The notes under the pieces: model-generated
The model's database searches: none
What the model saw: only the letters and a program-made list of their open reading frames with translations
What the model was told of the DNA's origin: nothing
Assembly: GCF_013373065.1 (NCBI RefSeq)
Contig: NZ_JABXIN010000004.1
Span: forward strand, 1-64,000
DNA length: 64,000 nucleotides
DNA from: Algoriphagus sp.
GTDB lineage: Bacteria; Bacteroidota; Bacteroidia; Cytophagales; Cyclobacteriaceae
Direction of reading: 5' to 3'
Shown here: piece after piece, positions 9,107 to 17,499 of the stretch
Position numbering within the stretch: the stretch's first letter is position 1
Layout: each line of letters begins with the position of its first letter
Position numbers and translations under genes: made by a program

Positions 9107-12100
9107 TTAGTTCTTCCCATTCTTAAAACTCAGATCCGGATAGGCCGGAGGAGCTGGAACTTCTCTAGGGTCCTTTTTGATCAGCTCCTTTAAGTGCTCA
9201 ATCGCTGCATCCAGCTGAGCATCTTTTCCCTCAAAGGTTGCCTTCGGCATATTGATTACCTCAATATCCGGAATAAACCCAACTCCCTCGATCAGCCATT
9301 CTACCTCACTGCCGTCGTTGGTGTCTCCACCAACGACTCCGTACACCCCATTCATCGGCGCCCGAGCAATCCCATTATCCGAAAGGGTATTCACTCCGGA
9401 AAGCCAAACTTCCCCTCCCCAGGTTCTGGCACCGATTGCTTTACCCAAACCCAATCTTCGGAAGCCTTCAGCAAAAGCTTCTCCGTCTGAAGCGGTGAAC
9501 TCATCCACCAACAAAACCAAATGACCTCTGAAAGCATAATTCATATTCCAGTAAGGTTCTCCAGTTCTACTTTTCCAATAGAAGAAGGCTTCCCTCATCA
9601 ACTTTTCTAAAATAAAGGAATCAATATTTCCTCCACGATTGTGTCGTACATCGATGACCAAGCCTTTCTTATTGAACTGCGGATAAAAATCCCGATACCA
9701 TTGCCCAATATCCCCAGATGTCATAGCTCGTAAGTGCACATAGCCAATTTCTCCGTCGGATTTAGCTTCTGTCTCCAATCTTCGGGTATATTCCCAATCG
9801 TTGTAGCGCAGGTTGCTTTCTTGACCCGAGCTCATCGGCTTCAGGATGAAGTCTCCTTTTCCTAGTACTGCGATCCGAACCTGCTTTCCGGCTTTATCTC
9901 GCAAAAGCACCTGCATATCTGCCACTTCCAACACAGAAGTTCCATCAATATGCGTAATGACATCCCCTTCTTGGATTCCAAAGGCAGGATGACTCAAAGG
10001 TGATTTCTCATCCGGATAGTCCGGGTCGCTTTGGAAGATATAGTCGACCTGATAGCCTTGATCGGTTTTGGAGAAAAGACCTCCCAGCATCCCAAACTGA
10101 ATATTATCATCTCCGTCTCTGATATCACCTCCACGCACAGAGGTATGCAAGACAGACAATTCACCGATTAGCTCTCCGATCACATCCGATAGCTCATTTC
10201 GGGTAGTCACCCGATCCACCAAAGGCAGATACTTTTCATGCATTTTGTCCCAATCTACCCCGTGCATGCCTGCATCGTAGAAGTAATCCCGCTCCATTCG
10301 CCAAGCATCCGTGTAGATCTGTTTCCAGTCTTCCCGGGGATCAATGCTAAATTTCCAGCCACTCAGATCCAATCTATTTTTGGATAAATCAGAAACAGGT
10401 GAAGTTCCCAATTCTACCAAGAAATGGTTGGAGCCTTGTCGGAGCAAGGCGTATTTGTTATTGGCAGAAACCGCATAGCTATTGATCTTGTCTGCAAAAA
10501 CTTTCTGTTCTGCCTTATCCGAAATCGGAGTCATCATCAGCGCAGGCTCATCAGCATTGGAAGCTCCTCCTCCGTAATAAACACCCGGACCCGGGCCTAC
10601 CCGATGATAGTACAAAGCCTTCTCCGTCACAATCAGGTTTTTGTAATTGCCAGCCGGAACAGGCACTTCTTGTACCCGCTCCATCAATCCATCTTCATCA
10701 ATCACCACTGTTACCGGCCCTTCTGATTTCTTCTCTTCTTCCTTCAGTTCGTTTTTGGGAGTGAAAGGAGAAATCAAGCCTTTTTGCAGGGGAATGTGGT
10801 AGATTTTCATCTGCTTTTCCCAGAATGGCTCCGGCTGTCGCTGCCCCCAAGGGCTTCCCACCTTTGTTTCGAAGTTCCTGTCAGAAAGGAAGAAAATCCA
10901 CTTGCCATCAGAGCTCCATTGAGGATTAAGGCTATTGGTACGGTCAGAAGTTAAGGTCACCCGCTTTCCTGTAGTCGGGTTGAATACAAATAATTGCATG
11001 AAGGTATTGGAAGCAGCCTGTCCATAGGCCAACCACTGACTATCCGGAGACCAGGACATGCTTCCATGTAGATCTTCATCCGTGAGATTGGCTTTTACTG
11101 CCTTTCCGTTAGATAGATTTCGGATCCAGAGGTCATTATTCAAATCTGTCCAAGCCAACCATTTGCCGTCAGGTGAGGGAGTCAGGTTAAATCTCAGGGT
11201 AGTTCCGTTTTCCGTCAACTGCTTTCCCTGATCCAATCCCAAGCCAGAATATTGGTGAATTTCAAACTCACCGCTTTCATCCGAGAAAGTCAAAATATCT
11301 TTGGAGTCGGTAGTGAAAACTGCATCCCGATACCGCACGCCATCTTTTCGGCTTAAACGAACCATTCTACCTTCTTTGGCAGGAAAAACGAAAACTCGCC
11401 CACGGGCAGTCAAGGCGACTTTTTCCCCATCATTGGAAACCGAAATATTAGTGATGTAAGAAGCAGGGTTGTCCACCCATTTTTCACGCAACTGATCAAA
11501 ATCCGAAACCAGTCGGATGGCAATTCGAGAGGGACTATCCCCATTCAAATCCATCTGATAGAGGTCTGCCCCAGCTCGATAGACCAGGGTATTTCCAGAA
11601 AGGGAAAATTCCCGTACATCATAAGATTCTTCCTTGGTATGCTGCCGTATATCGGAGCCATCGGGATTCATAGACCAAACATTCTGTATTCCATCCCGAG
11701 AGGAAAGAAAATAGACACGACCGCTATGAAAGGTCGGGTGATGGTCTTCTCCTTCGTAGTTTTGAGTCAGTTTGACTGCTTCTGCCTCACCGGTTCCGTA
11801 TTTCCAAACCTGCCGGGCTGTCCCTCCTTTGTACCGTTTGGTCACATTATTATGATAGGTAGGCCTCACAAAGAAATAGGTCTGACCTGCCTCATCAAAG
11901 CTCCCCTCCGCAGCCATTTCCAAGGGCAATATCTCTTTTTCTCCTGAATTCAGATCAAAAACAATAGTTCGGAGTCTCGGCAAGGTTGAATATTGGTTGG
12001 TGACATAGGCTACCTCCGTCGATGAACGCCAAGCTGTTGGGATGGAGGCGGAAGGCTCATAGGTTACCCGTCGGGGTAATCCGCCCGTAATGGGCATGAC

Positions 12101-12373
12101 ATAAACTTCAGTGGGGCCTTCATAACTAGCCGCATAAGCTACCCATTTTCCATCCGGTGAAATTTTTGGATTGGACTCGTCTCCGGGGTGAGTCGTCAGA
12201 CGAGTAGCCATCCCTCCTTGAACGGAAGCCATCCAAACATCTCCCTCAGCGACAAAAACCAGGGTGTTATCGTGAACATCCGGATGCATAAAGTACCCGG
12301 GTCCATCTTGAGAAAATGACATCCCGCTTATTCCCAAGCCGAACATCAGTGCGCAAAGCAGTTTCTTATTCAT
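9107..12373 (-). CDS. Tricorn-type S41 family peptidase
   Basis: A 1088-residue exported peptidase resembling archaeal tricorn protease. A signal peptide (1-21, ending FSQ) is followed by two beta-propeller regions of PD40/WD40-like repeats (about 25-300 and 305-560; for example PKISPDGKWVAYAA, MSWSPDSQWLAYGQ, QWSSDGKWIFFLSDR). A linking core region, a PDZ domain (about 755-840) and an S41 tail-specific-protease fold follow. The predicted nucleophile is S962 in TASDGEAFAEGF; LVIDVRHNRGGNID upstream is the other S41 hallmark. Tricorn degrades oligopeptides released by larger proteases; with a signal peptide this one should act in the periplasm. Its stop faces the shared terminator at 9023-9068. 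The start lies 73 bases downstream of the symporter gene on the same strand. Confidence 0.92.
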   Translation of the reverse strand: MNKKLLCALMFGLGISGMSFSQDGPGYFMHPDVHDNTLVFVAEGDVWMASVQGGMATRLTTHPGDESNPKISPDGKWVAYAASYEGPTEVYVMPITGGLPRRVTYEPSASIPTAWRSSTEVAYVTNQYSTLPRLRTIVFDLNSGEKEILPLEMAAEGSFDEAGQTYFFVRPTYHNNVTKRYKGGTARQVWKYGTGEAEAVKLTQNYEGEDHHPTFHSGRVYFLSSRDGIQNVWSMNPDGSDIRQHTKEESYDVREFSLSGNTLVYRAGADLYQMDLNGDSPSRIAIRLVSDFDQLREKWVDNPASYITNISVSNDGEKVALTARGRVFVFPAKEGRMVRLSRKDGVRYRDAVFTTDSKDILTFSDESGEFEIHQYSGLGLDQGKQLTENGTTLRFNLTPSPDGKWLAWTDLNNDLWIRNLSNGKAVKANLTDEDLHGSMSWSPDSQWLAYGQAASNTFMQLFVFNPTTGKRVTLTSDRTNSLNPQWSSDGKWIFFLSDRNFETKVGSPWGQRQPEPFWEKQMKIYHIPLQKGLISPFTPKNELKEEEKKSEGPVTVVIDEDGLMERVQEVPVPAGNYKNLIVTEKALYYHRVGPGPGVYYGGGASNADEPALMMTPISDKAEQKVFADKINSYAVSANNKYALLRQGSNHFLVELGTSPVSDLSKNRLDLSGWKFSIDPREDWKQIYTDAWRMERDYFYDAGMHGVDWDKMHEKYLPLVDRVTTRNELSDVIGELIGELSVLHTSVRGGDIRDGDDNIQFGMLGGLFSKTDQGYQVDYIFQSDPDYPDEKSPLSHPAFGIQEGDVITHIDGTSVLEVADMQVLLRDKAGKQVRIAVLGKGDFILKPMSSGQESNLRYNDWEYTRRLETEAKSDGEIGYVHLRAMTSGDIGQWYRDFYPQFNKKGLVIDVRHNRGGNIDSFILEKLMREAFFYWKSRTGEPYWNMNYAFRGHLVLLVDEFTASDGEAFAEGFRRLGLGKAIGARTWGGEVWLSGVNTLSDNGIARAPMNGVYGVVGGDTNDGSEVEWLIEGVGFIPDIEVINMPKATFEGKDAQLDAAIEHLKELIKKDPREVPAPPAYPDLSFKNGKN

Positions 12374-12446
12374 GTGATTTATGGATTTTCGATAAAAAAC
12401 AGATAAAAGCTAATTACTTCTGAAAGCAGAAAAAAGAATAATTTGA

Positions 12447-13373
12447 TTATTGGCTAGCAATTGATTTTTTCCGCCAATAGGAAGCTAGTAGTGACCCGGT
12501 AAAATTCATCAAAGGTCCAAATACGGCGGGAGCCAAACCCAGTGTTCCTATTTTCCCCATTTGAACGGCAATCCCAGAGGCCAAACCAGAATTTTGCATT
12601 CCCACTTCAAAAGCTACCGTTCGAGCAGACTTTTCATCCAATCCAAAAGCTTTAGCACTTCCATAGCCTAACAAGTAGCCCAGTGAATTATGTAAGAAGC
12701 AGGCGAAAATCAACAAAAGACCAATATCTAAAAGACTATCCCTACCATTTGCTGTGATGATTCCAATGATCAGGATAATTCCTCCCATGGAAACTACGGG
12801 TAGGATTTGGTCTAACCAACTTAATTTACCCCGCATAAAATGATTGAAAATCAAACCCAAGACCACCGGAATGATGACTATCTGAAAAATACTCCACATC
12901 ATAGCAAAAAAGTCGACCGGAACATAGGAACCTCCCAACCAACTCATTAGAAATGGGGTCATAATGGGCGCCAAAGCTGTAGCAAATGCGGTCATCGTCA
13001 CAGAGAGCGCCAGATTAGCTTTGGATAAATAAGACATGACATTCGAAGCCAAACCCGAAGGGGAAGCTCCTACCAATATCAATCCTGCAGCGATTTCAGA
13101 GGGGAAAGAAAAAAATTTCGCCAAGGAAAAACCCAAAAATGGCATAATTGTAAATTGACAAACCATCCCAATAAGTACCCCTTTGGGCATCTTTACAACT
13201 CCCAAAAAATCCTTCAAGCTCATTTCAGTCCCTACACCAAACATGATTAGCTGAAGTAATGGAATGATTAGTAAAGAAGTCTCAAAACTACCCCATGACA
13301 CTAAAAATTCTGGAAATAGCATCGCAAACAAGACGATAAATACCACCAAAACCGGGAAAATAAATGACTTCAT
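12447..13373 (-). CDS. Bile acid:sodium symporter (BASS) family transporter
   Basis: A 308-residue integral membrane protein with about nine or ten hydrophobic helices and no soluble domain. Family landmarks are QLIMFGVGTEMSLKDF near helix 2, the VGASPSGLASNVMSYLSKAN loop carrying the Asn/Ser sodium-site residues, and the second half ARTVAFEVGMQNSGLASGIA, which is the matching crossover motif. The family moves organic anions such as bile acids, pantoate or 2-keto acids with sodium; the substrate here is unknown. The length is typical. An inverted repeat that could be an operator lies 43-65 bases upstream of the start (13416-13438). It is followed after 73 bases by the tricorn-type peptidase gene, so read-through is possible. 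Confidence 0.92.
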   Translation of the reverse strand: MKSFIFPVLVVFIVLFAMLFPEFLVSWGSFETSLLIIPLLQLIMFGVGTEMSLKDFLGVVKMPKGVLIGMVCQFTIMPFLGFSLAKFFSFPSEIAAGLILVGASPSGLASNVMSYLSKANLALSVTMTAFATALAPIMTPFLMSWLGGSYVPVDFFAMMWSIFQIVIIPVVLGLIFNHFMRGKLSWLDQILPVVSMGGIILIIGIITANGRDSLLDIGLLLIFACFLHNSLGYLLGYGSAKAFGLDEKSARTVAFEVGMQNSGLASGIAVQMGKIGTLGLAPAVFGPLMNFTGSLLASYWRKKSIASQ

Positions 13374-13415
13374 ACAAAGGAGTAATCAGATTTCGTTCAT
13401 TTTTTAAAACCGTTC

Positions 13416-13438
13416 AAAATGTAACATTTTTACATTTT
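13416..13438. promoter_or_regulatory. Candidate operator upstream of the BASS symporter
   Basis: AAAATGTAA (13416-13424) and TTACATTTT (13430-13438) form a perfect 9-bp inverted repeat around a 5-base spacer. The symmetry (TGTAA-N5-TTACA) is that of a dimeric helix-turn-helix repressor site, and it lies 43-65 bases before the symporter start codon. No regulator gene is adjacent. The region is AT-rich, so chance is possible. Confidence 0.4.
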
Positions 13439-13572
13439 AAGAGACATAAAAGTTTGCGAATAAGAAGAAAATTAAAATATAATATAACTTTTCTTTGATT
13501 TTTTGAATATTTTCTATAGCTTCAATAGCCAACATTATTTTTCTACCTGTATCCATTTAAACTTTTCAGCCT

Positions 13573-13737
13573 ATGAAATCGAATACTGATTCCCGAAAAG
13601 CCGAATTAAATCTCTGCAAAGGCATTATTGAAATAAGTATGATCAGTTTGATAGGGCTATGCCTTCTAACACTGACACATGCTTTAAGTCAGATAATGAA
13701 TCCCCAAATTTGGGAATTCACCATCCGAAACTTCTGA
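13573..13737 (+). CDS. Possible small protein with one hydrophobic segment (doubtful)
   Basis: ATG at 13573 opens a 54-codon frame ending at TGA 13735-13737. The product would have a charged N-terminus and one hydrophobic stretch (MISLIGLCLLTLTHAL), like a tiny single-pass or exported peptide. I do not recognise it, no ribosome binding site is evident, and its last third overlaps the palindrome at 13698-13719. It may well be a chance frame; it is listed because it occupies much of an otherwise empty gap. Confidence 0.2.
   Translation: MKSNTDSRKAELNLCKGIIEISMISLIGLCLLTLTHALSQIMNPQIWEFTIRNF
13698..13719. terminator. Palindrome after the VioB-like/kelch operon
   Basis: A perfect 12-base palindrome CCCAAATTTGGG (13703-13714) is flanked by GAATC and AATTC, giving a 22-base palindrome with one mismatched pair. 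It lies 22 bases beyond the stop codon of the minus-strand kelch-like gene, a fitting place for transcript end. There is no T tract and almost no loop, so it could equally be a protein-binding site. Confidence 0.35.
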
Positions 13738-13740
13738 TTT

Positions 13741-15213
13741 TTAAGGAATAACTAGCGTCATATAAACCCCATAAAGCTTGGAGTTTACGCTTGTATTGTA
13801 ATTCTGCATCCCTGACATGGGATTGGGGACCGGCGATTTGATACCTCCATACATATATCCCACAAGTACCGGCCCTGTCTGCTCACCTGAAAACACCTTA
13901 TTCAAGTCAATAATGGATGCCGCCTCTCCATATAGCAATTCAGGAAGTGGGAAAAAGACGGCATTTGCTCCTAGATAACCTGGCATCTGTGCCTGAGGAG
14001 GAGTCTGAACCAACTCAATGGTTTCATCTTCCCCATTGGTATAATAGGTCGAAATCAAATTGGAGAATGGCAAAGGAATAGTATCTGGCACGACCAATTT
14101 CCCAGATTCAGCATCATAAACCATGTAAGTAATTCCTCCCAAAATACTAACTCTGCTTACCCGATAGTCTCCAAATGCCATCACCGCATCTACTTGAGCC
14201 GCAGAATAAAAATTAACCTTTTGTGAAGTCACAGTATCTAAGGTGACTTCCGGATCTCCAGAACCCAAGTCATTAAGATAGACAGGAGATGGATACCCAA
14301 GACCGTATTTATTGAAAACTCCACCGTAGATCACCGCTCCTAAGGAATCCGGTCCTGGGGTGATCACTTCCGCAAGGGTGTAATCCCTTCGATGCAGCTT
14401 TTTTGAATCAATAACCGACAGGGTATCAGTAATTGCCCAATCGCTTCCTTCCTGCACCAGTCTAAACTTCCGTAGAGCTGAAGTATACTCTCCTGTATTA
14501 CCAGGAAGATATGAACCCTTATAATTCTGTCCTCCAACGAGATAGAAGTTTCCGTTTGCCACCATCATTTCCCCACCAGTTACTTGTAAAAATGGGTCTT
14601 GAATTACCTTGGTGAAAATCTGATCCAAGGCTGGACTAGTACCTCCGGAAAGCACATACTGAATGAGATTTGGAACATTAATCTCGAAAAAGTAATCGGA
14701 AGTCCAATTGCTGACACTATCGGTTCCATCATTAGTATATCCACCTGAAGCATAGAGGGTTTCACCCTCTTGATAATGCAGCATACTACTTCCAGAAAGT
14801 TGATGGAAATAGGGTTCAGGAATAGGAACTCCTATCGATTTTTTATTTGCAAAATCCACCACCCAAATGGAATCATTAGCCATTAAGTTTGGAAAAGCAG
14901 GAGGATCTTTAGCCATATTATGTAATCCGGATTTTCTCCCCCCAAATAAAACCCACTGGTCATCTATCGTGGCATAGACGGGGCTTTGTAATTCCGGCAT
15001 CCAAAATCCGGGATCTGCCTCTTCTAGACTTACCTGAATGAAATCCGAAACCGTACTATCCGATTCAAATAGCTGTTGAATTCTACCATATAATGGAGAT
15101 TCAGCCATTTCCATTGTCTCGTTAGTAGCTTGATTTTCAGTTGGCTGAGAACAATATTGATTGATAAGTAGCAGCAAAAAGAGTCCCGCTACTCGTAAGA
15201 TTGAATTTTTCAT
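13741..15213 (-). CDS. Exported kelch-like beta-propeller protein
   Basis: A 490-residue protein not assigned to a named family. I start it at 15213 because translation from there begins with a signal sequence (MKNSILRVAGLFLLLLINQY) ending at C21; the lipobox is non-canonical, so lipoprotein status is uncertain. A longer frame from 15336 would put 41 residues before this signal and overlap the upstream gene by 107 bases, which makes it unlikely. Repeats such as WVLFGGRKSG, LYASGGYTNDG, FYLVGGQNYKG and GAVIYGGVFNKYG resemble kelch double-glycine blades, which predicts a beta-propeller of binding or scaffold function. It begins 16 bases after the VioB-like gene and is probably co-transcribed with it. 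Confidence 0.72.
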   Translation of the reverse strand: MKNSILRVAGLFLLLLINQYCSQPTENQATNETMEMAESPLYGRIQQLFESDSTVSDFIQVSLEEADPGFWMPELQSPVYATIDDQWVLFGGRKSGLHNMAKDPPAFPNLMANDSIWVVDFANKKSIGVPIPEPYFHQLSGSSMLHYQEGETLYASGGYTNDGTDSVSNWTSDYFFEINVPNLIQYVLSGGTSPALDQIFTKVIQDPFLQVTGGEMMVANGNFYLVGGQNYKGSYLPGNTGEYTSALRKFRLVQEGSDWAITDTLSVIDSKKLHRRDYTLAEVITPGPDSLGAVIYGGVFNKYGLGYPSPVYLNDLGSGDPEVTLDTVTSQKVNFYSAAQVDAVMAFGDYRVSRVSILGGITYMVYDAESGKLVVPDTIPLPFSNLISTYYTNGEDETIELVQTPPQAQMPGYLGANAVFFPLPELLYGEAASIIDLNKVFSGEQTGPVLVGYMYGGIKSPVPNPMSGMQNYNTSVNSKLYGVYMTLVIP

Positions 15214-15229
15214 TTTACAAAATTTGAGA

Positions 15230-17413
15230 CTAAGGATTGATTTTGAGTTTCGCCCACATTTGAAGCAAGGCTTGCTGATTTTTTGAAAGCTCCCGAGTAA
15301 CCGGCATATACATATAGCCACCCCAGTTTTTCTCATCGGTAAGCATCAGCATGCGACGCATGGTATAGGGCTCACTCCATACGGATTCCTCAAATGGAAG
15401 AATGGCATTCATAATCGGAAGTACATTGTTGTAATTCGAAAGAATATTGTCATACAACACTTGGAAGGTCAGTGTTTTTTCCCCATTGAGATAGACCTCT
15501 AGGTCTTTATCTGCCGCAAGCACCCGAGTAGCTACAAAATACCCATTGGCAGCAAAATAAAGCCTCTCAGCCTGAGAAGTAGGAGTATTGTATTGCTCAG
15601 GAGTAATACCCAATATGTATTGGACGCAACCTGCTTCATTTGTGCAATATTCAAATGGAACACCATCTGAAAAATAGAAGTCCTGGAACTTATTCGTATT
15701 ACCATTTCGGATTTTCCCCAAAACTGGAGTTGTTACGGGAGCCCCTCTGTAAAAACACCTTAAAATAACCGGACCTCTGCCAGGTCCATCAAACTTATAC
15801 CCCTCAGAAGCTAGCTGTCCCTGCTCTGCATAGGAGCCTTGTTGGTCAGACATGATTAAGTAATCATCTTCCATCAATAATTCTTGGTCCGAACTGGTAT
15901 AAATAGCAAATCTTCCTGCGGAAAAATCAGAAATTCCACTTGGAAGCGGAAAATCCATCACACCTCCTCGGGCAAGGAAGGTATTCATGTTATAATCCTG
16001 ATCATGGTTAAAGCTTCCAATGGTTGTAGGTGCCGTTTGATCATCAGGTACAAATTTTAGAGTCAATTCACCGAAGTTATAATTCTCCCAACCCAGAAAT
16101 TTCTTAATCGAGGTATCTCCTCCATACTTGCTATACTCCTCTTCAAAACCGACACCATATTCACAGATTGTGTTGATTACATCCAAACTGATCAGATTTT
16201 CTTTTGGGTTAACTCTGACAAAAGCTGGAGGTAACTGCACCTTTTCAGGAAGAGTCAATGGTGTTTGATTAGCACCCATCGGCGTAGGGGCAACTATTCG
16301 CGGATTGGATCCAGCATAGTTAATAGTCGGATTATTGGCAATTTCATTTTTTAAAATTCGACCCACATTATGGGTTTTCATATCCACTCTTTCCACAAAT
16401 GGACAAAGTGAGCCAGAAAATGCCACCCTTGCAGGGTTCTTATGAACCGAAGTTTGATTGTTTCCAAGCGGAGCAGTGGGCATTTTGGAATAAACAGGAT
16501 TTCTCACCTCGTAGACCTGATGAAGGAGGATTTTCATGGAGAGGGCATCAACCTGAAATCCTGCATATTGATTCAAGTCCTGCTGAACAGCTGAATCTGT
16601 ATGGCTTGGATTCAGCTGAATGGTCGATTCAAAATAAGTCCCACCACTCATCGGCATAAGCAGGCCATTATTATAGTTCAAAACCTTGCAAAGAGACAAC
16701 CAGGAAAAGGCAGACTTACAAGGAACTCCAGATAAAAAAGTCTTTTCCTCTCCATTAGGTTTACCGTAAATTCCGGCTAGGGAAATAAACAGCTGCGTGC
16801 AGGAATCACCTATACTATCGACATCGCAAAACATGGCTGTGGTCTTGCTGTTTTTTTCGAAGAATTGCTGGTGGAAGGAAAAGGATTGACCCAAAAGCTG
16901 GGCTAAACCTGCAGGACATCCATCTTTATTATCTGGAGTATAAGTAGTCACATGCCCTTGCCCATCTGGGATTTGGATCCCTGTAATTCGAATATCCTCA
17001 GCATAGACACTGAGATCTCCAAAGTAATTCCAATAGCCAGGTTGCACCAATCCATCATAAAGAGAAGGTTGATCTCCGGGTCCATCTAGCGGGACATTCT
17101 TATATAGATCAACAAACCCATCATCGTAACCAGATGTACCTAACAAACAAACGGCCCACTTATCATAAACCTCGTCTGTAACGGAGTCTATCACCACATA
17201 GCTCTGACCTGAAGCATCCGTCTGAACGTTGTATTTCAAGGACTGAATTTTCGAGACTAAATCAGGAGAAATGTTTACCCTTGGAGGACGATAGGGAAGC
17301 GCTTCCTCCTGGTTATAAATTTTTAAAGGTGAAAATTTCCCGTTATTACCTGTCGGGACATCGAGGAGCACAGATCCATGAAAATTGATCCTCGGAAAAT
17401 CAAATTGACTCAT
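15230..17413 (-). CDS. Protein resembling the N-terminal half of VioB/RebD/StaD
   Basis: A 727-residue protein without signal peptide or membrane helix. Both ends resemble, from memory of the family, the first half of VioB, the iminophenylpyruvate-dimerising enzyme of violacein synthesis, and its relatives RebD and StaD. The start DFPRINFHG plus VPTGNN matches the DFPRIHFRG and (V/A)PTAN block of VioB; the end, with a YxNVLPIMN-like helix and MPVTRELS near residue 703, matches the VioB segment MPSTRELS just before its ferritin-like domain. That ferritin-like half is absent here, so the protein may lack the catalytic part or do something else. Proteins with only this half are not well described. 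It lies 86 bases downstream of the cyclase gene and 16 bases before the kelch-like gene. Certain as a gene; the family link is moderately sure. Confidence 0.65.
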   Translation of the reverse strand: MSQFDFPRINFHGSVLLDVPTGNNGKFSPLKIYNQEEALPYRPPRVNISPDLVSKIQSLKYNVQTDASGQSYVVIDSVTDEVYDKWAVCLLGTSGYDDGFVDLYKNVPLDGPGDQPSLYDGLVQPGYWNYFGDLSVYAEDIRITGIQIPDGQGHVTTYTPDNKDGCPAGLAQLLGQSFSFHQQFFEKNSKTTAMFCDVDSIGDSCTQLFISLAGIYGKPNGEEKTFLSGVPCKSAFSWLSLCKVLNYNNGLLMPMSGGTYFESTIQLNPSHTDSAVQQDLNQYAGFQVDALSMKILLHQVYEVRNPVYSKMPTAPLGNNQTSVHKNPARVAFSGSLCPFVERVDMKTHNVGRILKNEIANNPTINYAGSNPRIVAPTPMGANQTPLTLPEKVQLPPAFVRVNPKENLISLDVINTICEYGVGFEEEYSKYGGDTSIKKFLGWENYNFGELTLKFVPDDQTAPTTIGSFNHDQDYNMNTFLARGGVMDFPLPSGISDFSAGRFAIYTSSDQELLMEDDYLIMSDQQGSYAEQGQLASEGYKFDGPGRGPVILRCFYRGAPVTTPVLGKIRNGNTNKFQDFYFSDGVPFEYCTNEAGCVQYILGITPEQYNTPTSQAERLYFAANGYFVATRVLAADKDLEVYLNGEKTLTFQVLYDNILSNYNNVLPIMNAILPFEESVWSEPYTMRRMLMLTDEKNWGGYMYMPVTRELSKNQQALLQMWAKLKINP

Positions 17414-17499
17414 ACGTTGGATTTTATTGATTAAAAAAAGACTAGTCCCCGAATAAAATCTGGGAATTAAAATGGGTTAATTATGATGATTGGGAACAA

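Larger units (their letters stand above)
13374..13740. other. 367-base intergenic region between two minus-strand genes
   Basis: AT-rich spacer downstream of the kelch-like gene and upstream of the symporter gene. It holds the candidate operator at 13416-13438, an AT-rich stretch with no convincing -33/-7 promoter pair, a weak 54-codon plus-strand frame (13573-13737) and a near-perfect palindrome (13698-13719) that may end the minus-strand operon. Nothing else was recognised. Confidence 0.6.

Noticed and set aside
13741..15336. Long start at 15336 for the kelch-like gene
   Set aside because: It would overlap the VioB-like gene by 107 bases and put 41 Cys-rich residues before a clear signal peptide; the start at 15213 is preferred.
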